Assembly: GCA_963790585.1 (NCBI GenBank)
Contig: CAWBOY010000004.1
Span: 372,001 to 436,000, forward strand
Length of the DNA stretch: 64,000 nucleotides
Direction: 5' to 3'
DNA from: CAWBOY01 sp963790585
GTDB lineage: Bacteria; Planctomycetota; Planctomycetia; Gemmatales; Gemmataceae
The notes beneath the pieces were generated by a model, which worked only from the letters and a program-made list of their open reading frames with translations, was not told the DNA's origin and searched no databases. Both the position numbers and the translations under genes were made by a program. The first letter of the stretch is position 1. Each line of letters begins with the position of its first letter. Below, one piece after another: positions 63,908 to 64,000 of this stretch.

Positions 63908-64000
63908 ATGTCCACGATAAATCGCGAAGACGCCAAAGTGGCGCGACGGCAGAGCCGAAGCATGAGCTTGTTTGCGCGGGACCTGCTCAAGGCGGCGCTG
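63908..64000 (+). CDS. kdpB: K+-transporting ATPase subunit B, KdpB (5' end only)
   Basis: 31 codons to the window edge: MSTINREDAKVARRQSRSMS then LFARDLLKAAL, matching the basic N-terminus of KdpB just before its first membrane helix. KdpB is the P-type ATPase that energises potassium uptake through KdpA. The rest, and presumably kdpC, lie outside. Confidence 0.8.
   Translation, partial: MSTINREDAKVARRQSRSMSLFARDLLKAAL

Overview
The window looks like chromosomal DNA from a planctomycete, most likely a Gemmataceae-type species (an inference from gene style, not from a search). Grounds: a membrane-tethered ECF sigma factor with a WD-repeat tail; a large zinc-ribbon/DUF1559-like protein; a long-N-terminus sigma-70-like regulator; an MCE protein with an OmpA tail; many small secreted or lipoprotein genes; a GC-rich genome; and many long palindromic repeats between genes.

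Layout. 1-8.3 kb: partial alpha/beta hydrolase, 2-oxoacid dehydrogenase E1 alpha/beta, secreted LolA-like and TPR proteins, MlaE-type permease and methyltransferase. 8.6-16.3 kb: secreted protein, zeta-toxin module, RimB/RimK pair, sigma/anti-sigma pair, citrate synthase. 16.5-21.3 kb: small lipoproteins, a MITE-like element, large hairpins, enolase with a structured RNA candidate upstream. 21.5-29.5 kb: catabolic enzymes, including a fused M14 carboxypeptidase / S9 dipeptidyl-peptidase. 29.6-32.8 kb: an IS element and a group II intron, both lodged in one 101-bp palindrome. 32.8-40.7 kb: ATP-grasp ligase, ArsR/SRPBCC pair, degraded toxin-antitoxin pair, SNF2 helicase, sigma-like regulator, MCE-OmpA protein. 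41-50 kb: zinc-ribbon giant protein, sigma-WD40 protein, MutL. 50.6-56.6 kb: leucine synthesis (leuA behind a leader peptide and terminator) and a cysteine group (cysteine dioxygenase, flavoprotein, cysK). 56.9-64 kb: phospholipase D-like protein, tRNA-Pro, broken four-helix-bundle gene, aldehyde dehydrogenase, NtrC-type regulator, and a divergent kdp operon running off the end.

Three themes cut across the window. (1) More than 15 palindromic elements, in several families, sit mostly just after stop codons; some are nested inside one another, and one is the target of both the IS and the intron. (2) At least 13 genes carry small indels, nearly always loss of one C/G from a short run or of a CG dinucleotide. 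Because enolase, kdpA and E1 beta are hit, I read these mainly as systematic sequencing or assembly error, not mass gene decay. (3) Several cis-regulatory arrangements can be read directly: a leuA attenuator candidate, a sigma-54 promoter for kdp facing an NtrC-type regulator, and a leaderless ArsR promoter with its operator.
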